A stretch of 64,000 nt of DNA. Source: Candidatus Obscuribacterales bacterium (GTDB lineage: Bacteria; Cyanobacteriota; Vampirovibrionia; Obscuribacterales; Obscuribacteraceae). Positions 52,003 through 61,799 of the stretch are shown here, in pieces. Both the position numbers and the translations under genes were made by a program. Location: NCBI GenBank assembly GCA_019744775.1, contig JAIETZ010000001.1, forward strand, positions 558,001 through 622,000. The letters are read 5' to 3'. The notes below the pieces were generated by a model. That model saw only the letters and a program-made list of their open reading frames with translations. It made no database searches and had not been told where the DNA came from. Within the stretch, counting starts at the first letter, position 1; each line of letters opens with the position of its first letter.

Positions 52003-52233
52003 CTACTTCCTTGGCTGAGATTCCTTTTTAGGAGGCTTAGCCTTGGTTTCTTTTTTAGCATCAGCCGCTTCAACTTTTAAAAGATGGCTGATTTTGTTCA
52101 CCATGCCACGGATGGTTGGTGAATCGTGATGAACGACCGACGAGCCGAATTTACCCAAGCCCAGAGCCGTTACTACACGACGCTGCTCTTTGGTTTTACC
52201 AACTAGTCCTTTGTTCAATGTGATCTTCAACAT
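52003..52233 (-). CDS. rpmD: Ribosomal protein uL30
   Basis: 76 residues. KITLNKGLVGKTKEQRRVV, TALGLGKFGSSVVHHDSPTI and GMVNKISHLLKVE are the L30 core (about 58 residues). The remaining Lys/Pro-rich tail (KAKPPKKESQPRK) is an extension next to repeat copy C. Confidence 0.95.
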   Translation of the reverse strand: MLKITLNKGLVGKTKEQRRVVTALGLGKFGSSVVHHDSPTIRGMVNKISHLLKVEAADAKKETKAKPPKKESQPRK

Positions 52234-52248
52234 GGAATTTCAAAGCTC

Positions 52249-52860
52249 CTAAGCTGTAGCTTGTTTGCCGGCAAGCATTTGACGCAAGCTGATGCCGCGC
52301 AATCTTGCTACTTCTTCAAATGTACGCAGTTGCGACAAACCATTGATGGTGGCACGAGCCACGTTCAATGGAGCGCGCGAACCCAAGGACTTGGCCAATA
52401 CGTCGCCAACGCCGGCCAGTTCCAATATTGAACGAGCTGCACCGCCGGCGATGATACCAGTACCTTGGGAGGCCGGCTTCATCAGAATACGGCTGGCACC
52501 TTGCTGTCCGGTGATTGGGTGAGGAATTGTTGCTCCAACCATACGAACGCTGACGAGGCTCTTTTTAGCATCGACAACACCCTTTTGTATGGCACCTACA
52601 ACTTCAGCAGCCTTGCCGACGCCAACGCCGACTTGACCCTTCTTATTGCCGACTGCAACGACAGCGCGGAAAGAGAGCTTTTTGCCACCCTTAACCACTT
52701 TGGTTACGCGGCGCACTTGGAGGATTTTCTCTTCCCATTCGGATTGTTCGCGTGTGCGCTCTTCACCACGACGACTATCACGACCGCCACGACGCTTGCG
52801 TTGACCGCCTTCGCCTTGTCCGCCTTCTTCGGGAGTTTGTAATCTATCTTCCTTTGCCAT
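52249..52860 (-). CDS. rpsE: Ribosomal protein uS5
   Basis: 203 residues from ATG 52860 ([12 protein letters not shown]). A start at 52932 would add 24 residues encoded by repeat copy D ([12 protein letters not shown]) and is rejected. The S5 core begins [20 protein letters not shown], with [16 protein letters not shown] and [13 protein letters not shown]. The N-terminal 40 residues are Arg/Glu/Gly-rich and non-conserved. Confidence 0.96.
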   Translation of the reverse strand: MAKEDRLQTPEEGGQGEGGQRKRRGGRDSRRGEERTREQSEWEEKILQVRRVTKVVKGGKKLSFRAVVAVGNKKGQVGVGVGKAAEVVGAIQKGVVDAKKSLVSVRMVGATIPHPITGQQGASRILMKPASQGTGIIAGGAARSILELAGVGDVLAKSLGSRAPLNVARATINGLSQLRTFEEVARLRGISLRQMLAGKQATA

Positions 52861-52883
52861 TATCGACAATTTCCTTTTTTGTA

Positions 52884-52977
52884 TGCTCCGGTTTCGCTTT
52901 GCTACACCTTCGCTTGCCTTCCGGCTTACCATTTTCGCTTCGCGGCGACCTGCTCATCGCAGCTCTTGCTCAGCTAC
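52884..52977 (-). repeat. GCGAAG-rich dispersed repeat, copy D (rpsE-rplR junction)
   Basis: Contains CACCTTCGCTTGCCTTCCGG, shared exactly with copy E. It occupies nearly all of the gap between rplR and rpsE. Confidence 0.78.
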
Positions 52978-52985
52978 CCGTCTTT

Positions 52986-53354
52986 TTAGAAGTTGAGTCC
53001 TGCTTTGCGCGCAGCTTCGGCTACTGCCGCTACACGTCCGTGGAAGATATATCCGCCACGATCAAAAACTACTGTGTCAACACCTTTGCCTTTGGCTCTG
53101 GCTGCAACCAGTTCGCCAACTGCTGAAGCGCCATCTTTGTCCCAGCTCTTCTTCACTTTGCCCTTGAGTTCAGGATCAAGTGTCGATGCACAAGCGATGG
53201 TTACCTTTTGGGCATCATCGATGATTTGAGCATAGATATGCTTGTTGGAACGATATACACAAAGGCGCGGACGCTCAGTGGTGCCCTCTAATCCTCTGCG
53301 AATTCTCATGTGCCTTTTGTGGCGCGTTTCTTTTCTATTCTTCTTGGTTATCAT
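52986..53354 (-). CDS. rplR: Ribosomal protein uL18
   Basis: 122 residues. [40 protein letters not shown] and the terminal [20 protein letters not shown] are diagnostic. Binds 5S rRNA. Confidence 0.97.
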   Translation of the reverse strand: MITKKNRKETRHKRHMRIRRGLEGTTERPRLCVYRSNKHIYAQIIDDAQKVTIACASTLDPELKGKVKKSWDKDGASAVGELVAARAKGKGVDTVVFDRGGYIFHGRVAAVAEAARKAGLNF

Positions 53355-53368
53355 TTAACGCGAGCCCC

Positions 53369-53914
53369 CTACTTCTTCTTAGCAGCGGCTTTACCAGCCT
53401 TGCGACGGATTACTTCGCCTTCGTAGCGAATGCCTTTACCTTTATATACTTCCGGTAAACGCCAGGCACGGATAAACGAAGCGAGATCACCAACAGCTTG
53501 CTTATCGGCACCTTTTACAGCCAACTTGGTGTTGGCTGTAACGGTTATCTCCAGACCGGCCGGTGGATCAACTTCCACGGGGTGAGAATAGCCAAGCTGC
53601 ATAACCAGCTTTTTGCCTTCCATAGCGGCACGATAACCTACACCGATAATTTCCAGGCGCTGCTCGAAGCCTTCCGTCACTCCCTTCACCATGTTGGCGA
53701 TAAGAGTTCTGGATAGACCGTGGAGAGCACGTGATGATCTGTCATCAGCTTTCCTGGCGACGACTACACTGCCGTCTTCTTGCTTGATGGCAATTTCCGG
53801 GCGGATTGTCCTGCTCAAATTTCCTTTCGGACCTTTGACCGCGACATCCTGACCGTTAATGGTGATAGTGACACCATTAGGGACTGGAATTGCTAATTTG
53901 CCAATACGGGACAT
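53369..53914 (-). CDS. rplF: Ribosomal protein uL6
   Basis: 181 residues. [20 protein letters not shown] at the N-terminus, [20 protein letters not shown] in the middle, and [20 protein letters not shown] at the end, followed by a lysine tail. Confidence 0.97.
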   Translation of the reverse strand: MSRIGKLAIPVPNGVTITINGQDVAVKGPKGNLSRTIRPEIAIKQEDGSVVVARKADDRSSRALHGLSRTLIANMVKGVTEGFEQRLEIIGVGYRAAMEGKKLVMQLGYSHPVEVDPPAGLEITVTANTKLAVKGADKQAVGDLASFIRAWRLPEVYKGKGIRYEGEVIRRKAGKAAAKKK

Positions 53915-53946
53915 GGCTTTTTCCTCTTCGTTATCTGGTTGCTTTG

Positions 53947-54348
53947 TTACCAGACGTAAGCTACAACTTCACCACCGGTGTTGTTAGTACGAGCTTGGCG
54001 ATCTGTCATCAGACCACGGCTTGTGCTAACGATAGCCATTCCCAGGCCACCATAGACACGCGGTACTTTCTTAGAAGCACGGTACACCTTCAAGCCTGGA
54101 CGGCTGATGCGCTTTATCCCTTGGATGACCTTTTCACCCTTAGGACCGTACTTAAGTACGATTCGCATTTTTTGAGCTGGCGTTCCCAATGCCTTGGTTT
54201 CAAAGGACGAGATGAAGCCTTCATTGCGCAGAAGTTCGGCAATTGCCAATTTCTGCTTGGAAGCAGGCATCTCTACTGTCGGCGCGGCAACGCGCACGGC
54301 ATTCCTTATGCAGGTCAACATATCTGAAATAGGATCTGTAACTGGCAT
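53947..54348 (-). CDS. rpsH: Ribosomal protein uS8
   Basis: 133 residues. [40 protein letters not shown] and [20 protein letters not shown] are diagnostic. S8 often autoregulates the spc operon. Confidence 0.97.
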   Translation of the reverse strand: MPVTDPISDMLTCIRNAVRVAAPTVEMPASKQKLAIAELLRNEGFISSFETKALGTPAQKMRIVLKYGPKGEKVIQGIKRISRPGLKVYRASKKVPRVYGGLGMAIVSTSRGLMTDRQARTNNTGGEVVAYVW

Positions 54349-54364
54349 GTACTTATATCCCCTC

Positions 54365-54571
54365 CTACCAGCTTGATTTGGTGAGACCAGGAATCAAGCC
54401 GTCATGAGCCATCTTACGAAGGCACAAACGGCAGAGCCCGAAGTCACGATAATAACCACGTGGGCGACCGCAAATTCGGCAGCGGTTATGCAACCGAACA
54501 GCTGGGTACTTGCCTTTGGCAGCTAATACCCTGCGCTTCATTTCTTTATCGACTAACGATGTCTTGGCCAC
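54365..54571 (-). CDS. rpsN: Ribosomal protein uS14, zinc-binding short form
   Basis: 68 residues, short (type Z) form with zinc ligands C31, C34, C47 and C50 ([20 protein letters not shown]). It ends [11 protein letters not shown] as usual. Confidence 0.97.
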   Translation of the reverse strand: MAKTSLVDKEMKRRVLAAKGKYPAVRLHNRCRICGRPRGYYRDFGLCRLCLRKMAHDGLIPGLTKSSW

Positions 54572-54617
54572 TTTTTGAGTTCCTCTTTCTCACCACTTGT
54601 AGTGCGCGTGTATAAAC

Positions 54618-55166
54618 CTATTGCTGTCCTTGCTTACGGAACGGCATTCCCAGAGCGGCAAGCAAAGCTTGTCCTTCCTGGTCCGTCTTAGCCGTGGTGA
54701 CGATGGCTATATCCATGCCACGCACTTGGTCAACATTTTCGTAGTTGATTTCCGGAAAAATCAATTGCTCTTTGACGCCTAATGAATAATTGCCGCGTCC
54801 ATCAAATGCCTTACCGGATACGCCACGGAAGTCGCGAATACGGGGAAGAGCAATGTTGATGAGCTTCGACAAGAAGTCATACATGCGAGCACCACGCAGG
54901 GTTACCGAAATACCAACCGGCATGCCCTGGCGAACTTTGAAAGTCGCGATGGACTTACGAGCACGGTTAACAACCGGTTTTTGACCGACAATGGCAGTCA
55001 AATCTTTGATGCCGGCATCAATAGCTTTTTGGGTGCCGGTGGCTTCACCAATACCCATGTTGATGACGACTTTTTCAAGTCTCGGCACTTGAAGATCGTT
55101 CTTGTAATTGAACTGCTTCTTCAGATGCGCAACTACTTCTTTGTTATAGCGTTCTTGGAGTTTCAT
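54618..55166 (-). CDS. rplE: Ribosomal protein uL5
   Basis: 182 residues. [36 protein letters not shown], and [20 protein letters not shown] are diagnostic; binds 5S rRNA. The start overlaps the rplX stop by 4 bases. Confidence 0.97.
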   Translation of the reverse strand: MKLQERYNKEVVAHLKKQFNYKNDLQVPRLEKVVINMGIGEATGTQKAIDAGIKDLTAIVGQKPVVNRARKSIATFKVRQGMPVGISVTLRGARMYDFLSKLINIALPRIRDFRGVSGKAFDGRGNYSLGVKEQLIFPEINYENVDQVRGMDIAIVTTAKTDQEGQALLAALGMPFRKQGQQ

Positions 55167-55618
55167 GCGTCGAAAGCCTCGCTGCAGTGCTTACAGATGC
55201 GGGTCTTTTTGCCGTTATCTGCAACCTTGTGCTTGATACGTGTTGGCTTTTTGCAGGCTGTGCAATAAAGCATCACGCGACTGGCAAAAATTGGAGCTTC
55301 TTTTTTGATAAGTCCACTTTGACCAGTAACACTCTTTTGTCTGGTGGCGCGGGTAACCACATTTATACCTTCAACAATGATTTTGCCTGTTTTCGGGAAT
55401 ACGTTGGCTACTTTGCCGGTCTTGCCGCGGCCGATCTTTTCAGAACCGGTCATCAGCATGACCATGTCGCCTTTTTTGACATGTACTTTTGGAGTTAGAT
55501 TCGTAGCGCCTTGCTTAACAAGAGCGTTGGATACAACGGTCTTGCCGCCGAATTTCACTTGCTTGGAAATTGGAGCATTGGCGTAACGAACATTTTTTCT
55601 ATGTTTGGTGGGTTGCAT
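55163..55618 (-). CDS. rplX: Ribosomal protein uL24, zinc form, with N-terminal extension
   Basis: 151 residues, while L24 is usually about 105. The KOW core starts near residue 46 ([14 protein letters not shown]). In front are about 45 basic residues ([18 protein letters not shown]) with no L24 counterpart that I know. The C-terminus has C119, C122, C142 and C145, a zinc ribbon as in Thermus L24. The ATG follows the rplN stop by two bases, and no better internal start was evident, so the extension is probably real. Confidence 0.92.
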   Translation of the reverse strand: MQPTKHRKNVRYANAPISKQVKFGGKTVVSNALVKQGATNLTPKVHVKKGDMVMLMTGSEKIGRGKTGKVANVFPKTGKIIVEGINVVTRATRQKSVTGQSGLIKKEAPIFASRVMLYCTACKKPTRIKHKVADNGKKTRICKHCSEAFDA

Positions 55619-55620
55619 GA

Positions 55621-55989
55621 TTACATGACCTCCGGAGCCAATGAAAGAATCTTGGTGAAGTTCTTGTCGCGCAACTCACGAGCGATTGGTCCAAAAACAC
55701 GGGTACCTTTCGGGTTGTTGTCTTTTTGGATAATCACCGCAGCATTGTCATCGAAGCGGATGGTTGTGCCATCAGCGCGTCTTACGTGATTGCGCACGCG
55801 GACAACAACGCAACGAACTACTTCAGATTTTTTGACCGGCATGTTTGGCAGGGCATCTTTAACGACGCCAATGATTACATCGCCAACAGTGGCATAACGC
55901 TTGTTGGAGCCACCCATGACACGAATGCACATGAGCTCACGTGCGCCCGTGTTATCGGCGCAGGTCAAACGTGTTTGGGCTTGGATCAT
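55621..55989 (-). CDS. rplN: Ribosomal protein uL14
   Basis: 122 residues. [40 protein letters not shown] and [20 protein letters not shown] are diagnostic. Confidence 0.97.
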   Translation of the reverse strand: MIQAQTRLTCADNTGARELMCIRVMGGSNKRYATVGDVIIGVVKDALPNMPVKKSEVVRCVVVRVRNHVRRADGTTIRFDDNAAVIIQKDNNPKGTRVFGPIARELRDKNFTKILSLAPEVM

Positions 55990-56255
55990 TTCTCCTCCTG
56001 CTCGACGGCCGATTCAGCATGACCGACGGTATCAATCACCAGCCAACGCTTGGTCTTGGACAAAGGTCTGCACTCACGGATGCGAACGACATCGCCAATC
56101 TGGCAAGAGTTGTTCTCATCATGCGCTTTGAACTTGTTTGTCTGTGCGATGACTTTCTCGTATTTTGGGTGAGAAGTATGGTTCTGCACAGCGACTGTGA
56201 CTGTGCGGTCCATCTTGTTGGATATAACTTCTCCGACCAATTCTTTACGTGGCAT
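55986..56255 (-). CDS. rpsQ: Ribosomal protein uS17
   Basis: 89 residues. [40 protein letters not shown] and [18 protein letters not shown] are diagnostic. It overlaps rplN by 4 bases. Confidence 0.97.
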   Translation of the reverse strand: MPRKELVGEVISNKMDRTVTVAVQNHTSHPKYEKVIAQTNKFKAHDENNSCQIGDVVRIRECRPLSKTKRWLVIDTVGHAESAVEQEEK

Positions 56256-56265
56256 TTTTATATCC

Positions 56266-56469
56266 TCACTTTGCCTTGGCTGCCAGTTGCTTTTCGTGGC
56301 CGATGGTTATCAGCCTGGCCAAGCGCTTACGGACTTGCGAAATCTTGGCTGTGTTTTCCAGCTTGCGCAGAGCGTGCTGGAAGCGCAATTCAACTATTTC
56401 CTTGCGGGCTTCGTCGATGCGGGCAGATACTTCATCTGCGCTTAGTTCTCTAATTTCACGTACTCTCAT
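56266..56469 (-). CDS. rpmC: Ribosomal protein uL29
   Basis: 67 residues, two helices: [20 protein letters not shown] and [20 protein letters not shown]. It overlaps the rplP stop by 4 bases. Confidence 0.96.
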   Translation of the reverse strand: MRVREIRELSADEVSARIDEARKEIVELRFQHALRKLENTAKISQVRKRLARLITIGHEKQLAAKAK

Positions 56470-56882
56470 CGAGCGCCTCCTGCATGTCTGTCAACAATGC
56501 GACACTTAACGGGCAATTTTTGAGCTGCCAAACGCAAAGCTTCATGAGCTGTTTTGGCGTCAATACCTGCCATTTCAAACATGACACGACCTGGCTTTAC
56601 CACAGCAACCCAGAATTCAGGGTTGCCTTTGCCGGATCCCATACGGGTTTCTGCCGGCTTCTTGGTGCAAGGCTTGTCTGGGAAAACACGAATCCAGAGC
56701 TGACCGCCACGGCGTACCGAACGAGTCATGGCTTTTCTTGCTGCTTCAATTTGGCGGGAGTTGATCCAACATGGCTCAAGAGCCTGCAGACCATATTCAC
56801 CAAACTGCACTTCAACACCACGTGTTTCGCAGCCGGTCATACGACCACGCATTTGTTTGCGATATTTTGTTCTCTTCGGCAT
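56466..56882 (-). CDS. rplP: Ribosomal protein uL16
   Basis: 138 residues from ATG 56882 ([17 protein letters not shown]); a start at 56888 adds two. Q-rich signature region [20 protein letters not shown] and [20 protein letters not shown] are diagnostic. Confidence 0.97.
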   Translation of the reverse strand: MPKRTKYRKQMRGRMTGCETRGVEVQFGEYGLQALEPCWINSRQIEAARKAMTRSVRRGGQLWIRVFPDKPCTKKPAETRMGSGKGNPEFWVAVVKPGRVMFEMAGIDAKTAHEALRLAAQKLPVKCRIVDRHAGGAR

Positions 56883-56919
56883 CAGCATGTGTCTGTACCC
56901 GTTTTATCCTTTTACGTAA

Positions 56920-57741
56920 TTACTGTTGTTCTTCAGTGGGGAGAGCTGTGGTGGTTGTAGGACCGGATCTCTTGCCTCTACGTCCGCCTTTGCCTCTGTC
57001 GCCGCGCTCGCCGCGTTCACGATCAGAACGATTTTGTGCATCTTGCGGTCTTTCGGTTTGAGCCTTGATGTTTGGCGGTGACATTTGACCTCTGTCTAAT
57101 TCACCTCTGAATACCCAAACCTTGCAGCCTATCTTGCCCATCGTTGTATTGGCTTCAGCAAAGCCGTAGTCGATATCAGCTCTTAATGTCTGCAATGGAA
57201 TACGTCCATCCTTGGACCATTCGGTACGAGCAATTTCAGCTCCGCCCAAGCGACCGGCAACCATGACTTTGACGCCATGTGCACCAGCACGCATACAACG
57301 TTGCATTGCTTGCTTCATTGCGCGTCTGAAAGCAACACGCTTTTCCAACTGCTGGGCAATTGATTCAGCAACAAGTTGTGATTCCAAATCAACGCGGTTA
57401 ACTTCAAGGACGTTGATCTTCACATCGAGTCCGGTGCGCTGCAGCATACCCTTAATCTTCTGACTCAAGGTATCGAGGCCCTGTCCACCTTTACCAACTA
57501 CGACGCCCGGGCGTGCAGTGTAGATGTCCAGTTGAATGTGATCTGCCTTGCGGCTTATCTCAACTCTGGAAACACCGGCGTTGGACAACTCTTTCTTGAC
57601 AAATGTTCGGATGCGGAAATCTTCTTCCACCAATTGGCCCGGCAAACCTTTGGCCATCTCTTTAGTAGAGAACAACCAGTTGGACTGCCATCCTTTGTGG
57701 ACGCCAAGCCGAAAACCATTCGGATTTACTTTCTGACCCAC
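56920..57741 (-). CDS. rpsC: Ribosomal protein uS3
   Basis: 273 residues, about 40 more than common. N-terminal [22 protein letters not shown] domain with [12 protein letters not shown], and the S3 C-terminal domain ([20 protein letters not shown]). The extra tail is Arg/Gly/Lys-rich and probably disordered ([18 protein letters not shown]). Confidence 0.97.
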   Translation of the reverse strand: MGQKVNPNGFRLGVHKGWQSNWLFSTKEMAKGLPGQLVEEDFRIRTFVKKELSNAGVSRVEISRKADHIQLDIYTARPGVVVGKGGQGLDTLSQKIKGMLQRTGLDVKINVLEVNRVDLESQLVAESIAQQLEKRVAFRRAMKQAMQRCMRAGAHGVKVMVAGRLGGAEIARTEWSKDGRIPLQTLRADIDYGFAEANTTMGKIGCKVWVFRGELDRGQMSPPNIKAQTERPQDAQNRSDRERGERGDRGKGGRRGKRSGPTTTTALPTEEQQ

Positions 57742-57752
57742 GAAATGCTCCT

Positions 57753-58100
57753 TTATACGTCAGACAGAGTGACGGTGATGTGACTTGTACGCTTCATAAT
57801 GGGGAATGCTCTTCCTCTAGCGTGCGGTTGGCTGCGCTTAAGGGTTGGTCCCCCATCAGCATGTGCTTCGACAACCTTCATATCCATTACTTCAGCTTCG
57901 GACACGGGACGCTTTGGCGAATTGATAAGGTTGAACATTGCGGAACGCAATACCTTATGCACTTCACGAGCAGCCGTGTACGGCATAAATCTCAAAATGG
58001 TGTCAGCTTCACCAACAGATTTGCCGCGGATCTCATTGACCACACGACGCACCTTTCTCGGTGACATTCTCACCCACTTAGCTTGTGCTCTACTCAACAT
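57753..58100 (-). CDS. rplV: Ribosomal protein uL22
   Basis: 115 residues. [20 protein letters not shown] and the loop [18 protein letters not shown] that lines the exit tunnel. It lies 2 bases after rpsS. Confidence 0.97.
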   Translation of the reverse strand: MLSRAQAKWVRMSPRKVRRVVNEIRGKSVGEADTILRFMPYTAAREVHKVLRSAMFNLINSPKRPVSEAEVMDMKVVEAHADGGPTLKRSQPHARGRAFPIMKRTSHITVTLSDV

Positions 58101-58102
58101 GA

Positions 58103-58390
58103 TTAGCCAGCCCTCTTTACTGTTTTGTCGGCTGCACCCGAGTGTCCTTTGAATTGACGTGTCGGGGCAAACTCTCCAAGTCTATGTCCAATCATTTGCT
58201 CGGTTACGTAAACCGGCACATGCTTCTTACCGTTATAAACAGCAATGGTGTGACCGATCATCTCAGGAATAATCATCGATGCGCGTGCCCACACTTTGAC
58301 GACTTTTTTCTCGCCTTTGCGGTTCATTTCTTCGATTTTCTTTTGCAGTGAAGGGTGTACATATGGTCCCTTCTTAAGCGAACGTGCCAT
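58103..58390 (-). CDS. rpsS: Ribosomal protein uS19
   Basis: 95 residues. [40 protein letters not shown] and [18 protein letters not shown] are diagnostic. Confidence 0.97.
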   Translation of the reverse strand: MARSLKKGPYVHPSLQKKIEEMNRKGEKKVVKVWARASMIIPEMIGHTIAVYNGKKHVPVYVTEQMIGHRLGEFAPTRQFKGHSGAADKTVKRAG

Positions 58391-58402
58391 TATGCAACTC
58401 CT

Positions 58403-59233
58403 TTATTTCTTACGACGCTGGACGATGTACTTGCTAGATGTCTTGTGCTTACCGCGACGGGTCTTGTAACCCATAGCTGGTTTGCCCCAAGGTGTTTGTG
58501 GCTTACCGCCGATTGGCGATTTACCTTCACCACCACCGTGTGGGTGATCAACTGCGTTCATCACGACACCGCGGTTAGCTGGCTTAATACCCATCCAACG
58601 CTTACGGCCGGCTTTACCAATGCGGATGTTTTTAGCATCCGTATTGCCCAACTGACCGATTGTAGCCATACAGTCAACATGAACCATGCGCATTTCACCT
58701 GACGGTAAACGCAACGTAGCCATCTTGCCTTCTTTGGCCAATACTTGTATTTGAGCTCCGGCGGATCTGCCCATTTGTCCGCCCTTGCCTTTGGTCATTT
58801 CCACGTTGTGAACCATGGTACCCAAAGGTATCAAGCGCAAAGGAAGAGCATTGCCATCTCGTACTTCAGCAGCCGGACCGCTCATCAATTTATCGCCAAC
58901 CTTGACGCCAATTGGAGCCAGGATGTAGCGCTTTTCACCATCTTTGTAGAACAACAAACAAATACGGCAATTGCGGTTTGGATCGTATTCGATTGTTTTT
59001 ACTGTCGCTTCGATGTGCTCTTTGTCACGCTTGAAGTCGATAATACGGTAATTCTGTTTGTGACCGCCGCCTTTGTGGCGAACTGTCAATCGTCCTTGGT
59101 TGTTGTGACCGGAGTGCTTTTTCAAAGGCACGATCAACGATTTTTCCGGACGTGAAGTCGTCAGATCGGAGAAGTCATTTAATGACATATTCCGTCTGCC
59201 GGCTGATGTTGGATTTACTTTACGAGGAGGCAT
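58403..59233 (-). CDS. rplB: Ribosomal protein uL2
   Basis: 276 residues. [20 protein letters not shown] and [19 protein letters not shown], the latter holding the conserved histidine near the peptidyl transferase centre, are diagnostic. Confidence 0.98.
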   Translation of the reverse strand: MPPRKVNPTSAGRRNMSLNDFSDLTTSRPEKSLIVPLKKHSGHNNQGRLTVRHKGGGHKQNYRIIDFKRDKEHIEATVKTIEYDPNRNCRICLLFYKDGEKRYILAPIGVKVGDKLMSGPAAEVRDGNALPLRLIPLGTMVHNVEMTKGKGGQMGRSAGAQIQVLAKEGKMATLRLPSGEMRMVHVDCMATIGQLGNTDAKNIRIGKAGRKRWMGIKPANRGVVMNAVDHPHGGGEGKSPIGGKPQTPWGKPAMGYKTRRGKHKTSSKYIVQRRKK

Positions 59234-59295
59234 TTTCTAATTTCCTTTTCCGCTTTTGCGATAACTGGAAGTACTTTATGTACTCTTGCTGGCGC

Positions 59296-59601
59296 TTATG
59301 CGCTGAACAGCTCGAGTGCATCTCCCTCGATGGTGACAATTGCCTTTTTGCCATCACGTGGAGTTGGGGTTGTGCGACGCGAACGACGCAATCTGTCACG
59401 AATAGGAGCGGTGTTGACCGATACTACCGTTGACTTGTTTTTCGGGTAAAGCTCTTTGATGAGCTCTTCAACTGCACGAGCAATTTCTATCTTGTTAGCA
59501 TCTTTCGATACTTCAAAAACGTATTTGTTCATGCCGGAAAGCATGGTTGTTTTTTCGTTGATAATTGGGCGCTTAATTATCTGCGCTGCACGTCTTTCCA
59601 T
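59296..59601 (-). CDS. rplW: Ribosomal protein uL23
   Basis: 101 residues. IIKRPIINEKTTMLSGMNKY, VFEVSKDANKIEIARAVEEL and VVSVNTAPIRDRLRR match L23 at the tunnel exit. It follows rplD by 6 bases. Confidence 0.97.
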   Translation of the reverse strand: MERRAAQIIKRPIINEKTTMLSGMNKYVFEVSKDANKIEIARAVEELIKELYPKNKSTVVSVNTAPIRDRLRRSRRTTPTPRDGKKAIVTIEGDALELFSA

Positions 59602-59607
59602 TATTGT

Positions 59608-60300
59608 TTAACCCTCTTTTTTAGCTTTCTTGGCTTTGGTCGCGCCTTTGCCTTCAGCTTCTACGGAATTGCTCTTCAGACGCTCGCCAATTGCTTTGAC
59701 GGTACGCTCTGTTGTAACAATCTTGCCGGCTTCAATGATGTCCTTGACGGAAAGATTGTCGGAAGAGACAACCTTGACGCCTTTGATATTGCTGGCGGCG
59801 CGCTTGATCGTTACGCAACCATCGCATGCAAAATCGAGAACAATCAAAATCTTTTGTCCGGAAATCTTCAAATCATCAAAGATAGCTGCGACTTCTTTAG
59901 TCTTCGGCTCTTTGATGGAGAAGTCCTTTAGAACAACCATATCTTCGCGCTTGGCGGACAAGGCTGAACGAACAGCCAAGGCGCGCATCTTCTTAGGCAA
60001 AGACATGCTGTAATCGCGTGGCTTTGGTCCGAAGGTGACACCGCCACCTGCCCACAATGGCGAACGGATAGAACCGGCGCGAGCGCGACCAGTTCCCTTT
60101 TGACGCCATGGCTTACGTCCACCACCGGACACTTCGCTGCGTGTCTTGGTGTTGGCTGAGCCCGAGCGAGCGTTAGCCAATTGGCGGTTCAAGGCTGTGT
60201 GCATCAAATCAACGTTTGGCTCAACACCAAATACAGTTGCTTCGAGGCTAACCTCGCCAACTTGCTTACCTTTTGTATCTAATAGAACTGCAGATGTCAT
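59608..60300 (-). CDS. rplD: Ribosomal protein uL4
   Basis: 230 residues. SGGGRKPWRQKGTGRARAGS, SPLWAGGGVTFGPKPRDYS and LNVSVKD-like VSSDNLSVKDIIEAGKIV are diagnostic. L4 regulates the S10 operon in some bacteria. The C-terminal Lys/Ala tail is an extension. Confidence 0.97.
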   Translation of the reverse strand: MTSAVLLDTKGKQVGEVSLEATVFGVEPNVDLMHTALNRQLANARSGSANTKTRSEVSGGGRKPWRQKGTGRARAGSIRSPLWAGGGVTFGPKPRDYSMSLPKKMRALAVRSALSAKREDMVVLKDFSIKEPKTKEVAAIFDDLKISGQKILIVLDFACDGCVTIKRAASNIKGVKVVSSDNLSVKDIIEAGKIVTTERTVKAIGERLKSNSVEAEGKGATKAKKAKKEG

Positions 60301-60313
60301 ATTTTTACCTTTT

Positions 60314-60411
60314 CCGCTCCGGTTCCGCTTCGCTTCACCTTCGCTTGCCTTCCGGCTTATCCGTCTTCGCTTCGCTGCGCATTGCTCATCGCAACGCTTG
60401 CTTCGCTTCTC
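60314..60411 (-). repeat. GCGAAG-rich dispersed repeat, copy E (rplD-rplC junction)
   Basis: Same family as copies A-D; it shares CACCTTCGCTTGCCTTCCGG exactly with copy D and also the segment CTTCGCTTCGCTGCGC. It fills almost the whole 119-base gap between rplC and rplD. Confidence 0.78.
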
Positions 60412-60419
60412 CTTCTGCC

Positions 60420-61094
60420 CTACTTCTTAGCCGGTGTGCTAGTTGCATTCCAAGTTGTTTTGGAAGGCGAAATAACAACTAAGCCACCTTCGGAGCCAGG
60501 GATACCACCCCGAACCAAAAGCAGCTTTTTCTCGGCATCGACACGTACAACTGTCAGCTTACGTGCGCATACATTTTCATTGCCCATGTCCCCAGGCATG
60601 TGAACGCCTTTATAGACACGTCCCGGTGTTGTACCGGCGCCAATGGAACCCATCGAGCGGTGGAACTTGGAACCGTGAGCCATTGGTCCACGACCATGGT
60701 TATAACGCTTAATGGTGCCCTGGAAGCCCTTACCGATGGAGCGTCCGCGCACATCGATGAGCATTCCTTCTTTGAGGATTTCTTCCGGCTTCAAAGCTTC
60801 GCCGACATTGTAGGCGGATGTATCATCCAGGCGGAATTCCTTTAATGGCTTCAAGGCTTGGATTTGCTTTTTAGCAAACATGCCTTTGACTGGCTTAGTG
60901 ACGTGCTTGTCCTTTACAGGGAAGCCGCCAACTTGCACAGCAGTGTAGCCATGGGTTTCCTTCGTCATCTTTTCAGTAACGATGTTTTCGCCAAGGGCAA
61001 TAGCAGTTACCGGAATTACCAGTCCTTCTTGATCGAAGATCTGGGTCATACCGATTTTCTTGCCTAAAAGGCCGATTATATTTTTAGCCGACAT
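60420..61094 (-). CDS. rplC: Ribosomal protein uL3
   Basis: 224 residues. GLLGKKIGMTQIFDQEGLVI, RSIGKGFQGTIKRYNHGRGP and GSIGAGTTPGRVYKGVHMPG are diagnostic. Confidence 0.97.
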   Translation of the reverse strand: MSAKNIIGLLGKKIGMTQIFDQEGLVIPVTAIALGENIVTEKMTKETHGYTAVQVGGFPVKDKHVTKPVKGMFAKKQIQALKPLKEFRLDDTSAYNVGEALKPEEILKEGMLIDVRGRSIGKGFQGTIKRYNHGRGPMAHGSKFHRSMGSIGAGTTPGRVYKGVHMPGDMGNENVCARKLTVVRVDAEKKLLLVRGGIPGSEGGLVVISPSKTTWNATSTPAKK

Positions 61095-61118
61095 TTCTAA
61101 TTAGTTCCTTGAGGAGTC

Positions 61119-61472
61119 TTAGAGCTTCACTTCGATGTCTACACCGGCCGGCAGATCGAGACGCATGAGGGCGTCAGCTGTCGTTGGTGTCGGATCGTTG
61201 ATATCGATCAAACGCTTGTGGATACGTGTCTCAAAATGCTCTCTTGATTTTTTGTCCACGTGTGGTGAACGCAATACACAGTACACACGCTTGCGGGTTG
61301 GGAGCGGTACCGGGCCAGTTACGCTGGCGCCTGTACGGCGTGCACAATCCACAATTTGCTCGGCGGACTTATCTAGTAGTTTATGGTCGTATGACCGAAG
61401 ACGTATGCGGATTCTCGGCCCACGAGCATGTGAGGCACCGGCATCTGTTTTCTGTGTTTTGGCTTTCGCCAT
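61119..61472 (-). CDS. rpsJ: Ribosomal protein uS10
   Basis: 117 residues. [40 protein letters not shown] and [20 protein letters not shown]. It carries a 15-residue N-terminal extension with Lys/Thr/Gly. First gene of the S10 block. Confidence 0.97.
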   Translation of the reverse strand: MAKAKTQKTDAGASHARGPRIRIRLRSYDHKLLDKSAEQIVDCARRTGASVTGPVPLPTRKRVYCVLRSPHVDKKSREHFETRIHKRLIDINDPTPTTADALMRLDLPAGVDIEVKL

Positions 61473-61747
61473 TTACTTTCTCTCCGTAAAAAAGAGTACT
61501 CACAAAAGAGTCATCGCATTGCTGTCTAGTGCAACCACATTAACCGGCTCTTATAAATGAATCGGTCACGCAGTCATAGACACAGGACATGCGAACCAAA
61601 TATTCTAGCGCTATATATATGGAATAGTTGTAGAAATTTATTTCAGCATAAGAATTGAGGCGAATTTCCGCGAATCCTTGTTGCAATCGTTCACATACGC
61701 CAATTTGTGATCGGGGGCTCATCTGATTTTGATCAATATATTCAAAG
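61473..61747. other. Gap between tuf and rpsJ: presumed S10 leader
   Basis: Together with the tuf terminator this is the longest stretch without a gene (about 327 bases, 61473-61799). It is AT-rich in its centre (CTATATATATGG near 61610) and must hold the start of the S10 transcript if tuf terminates before it, but I could not settle on a promoter. A 60-codon open frame at 61540-61722 has no ribosome site and is not counted as a gene. Confidence 0.4.
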
Positions 61748-61777
61748 AAAAGCGGGTGACCGAAGCCACCCGCTTTT
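61748..61777 (-). terminator. Intrinsic terminator after tuf
   Basis: AAAAGCGGGTG (61748-61758) and CACCCGCTTTT (61767-61777) form an 11-bp stem with an 8-base loop. On the minus strand the stem ends in CTTTTCTTT. It lies 22 bases after the tuf stop. Confidence 0.85.
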
Positions 61778-61799
61778 CGTTACTTGTTCAGTCGTTGGA

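Noticed and set aside
52861-52932. Extended N-terminus of S5
   Set aside because: The additional residues come from repeat copy D, and the MAKED start fits the family.
61540-61722. A 60-codon open frame upstream of rpsJ
   Set aside because: No ribosome site and no protein-like features, and it lies where the S10 leader is expected.
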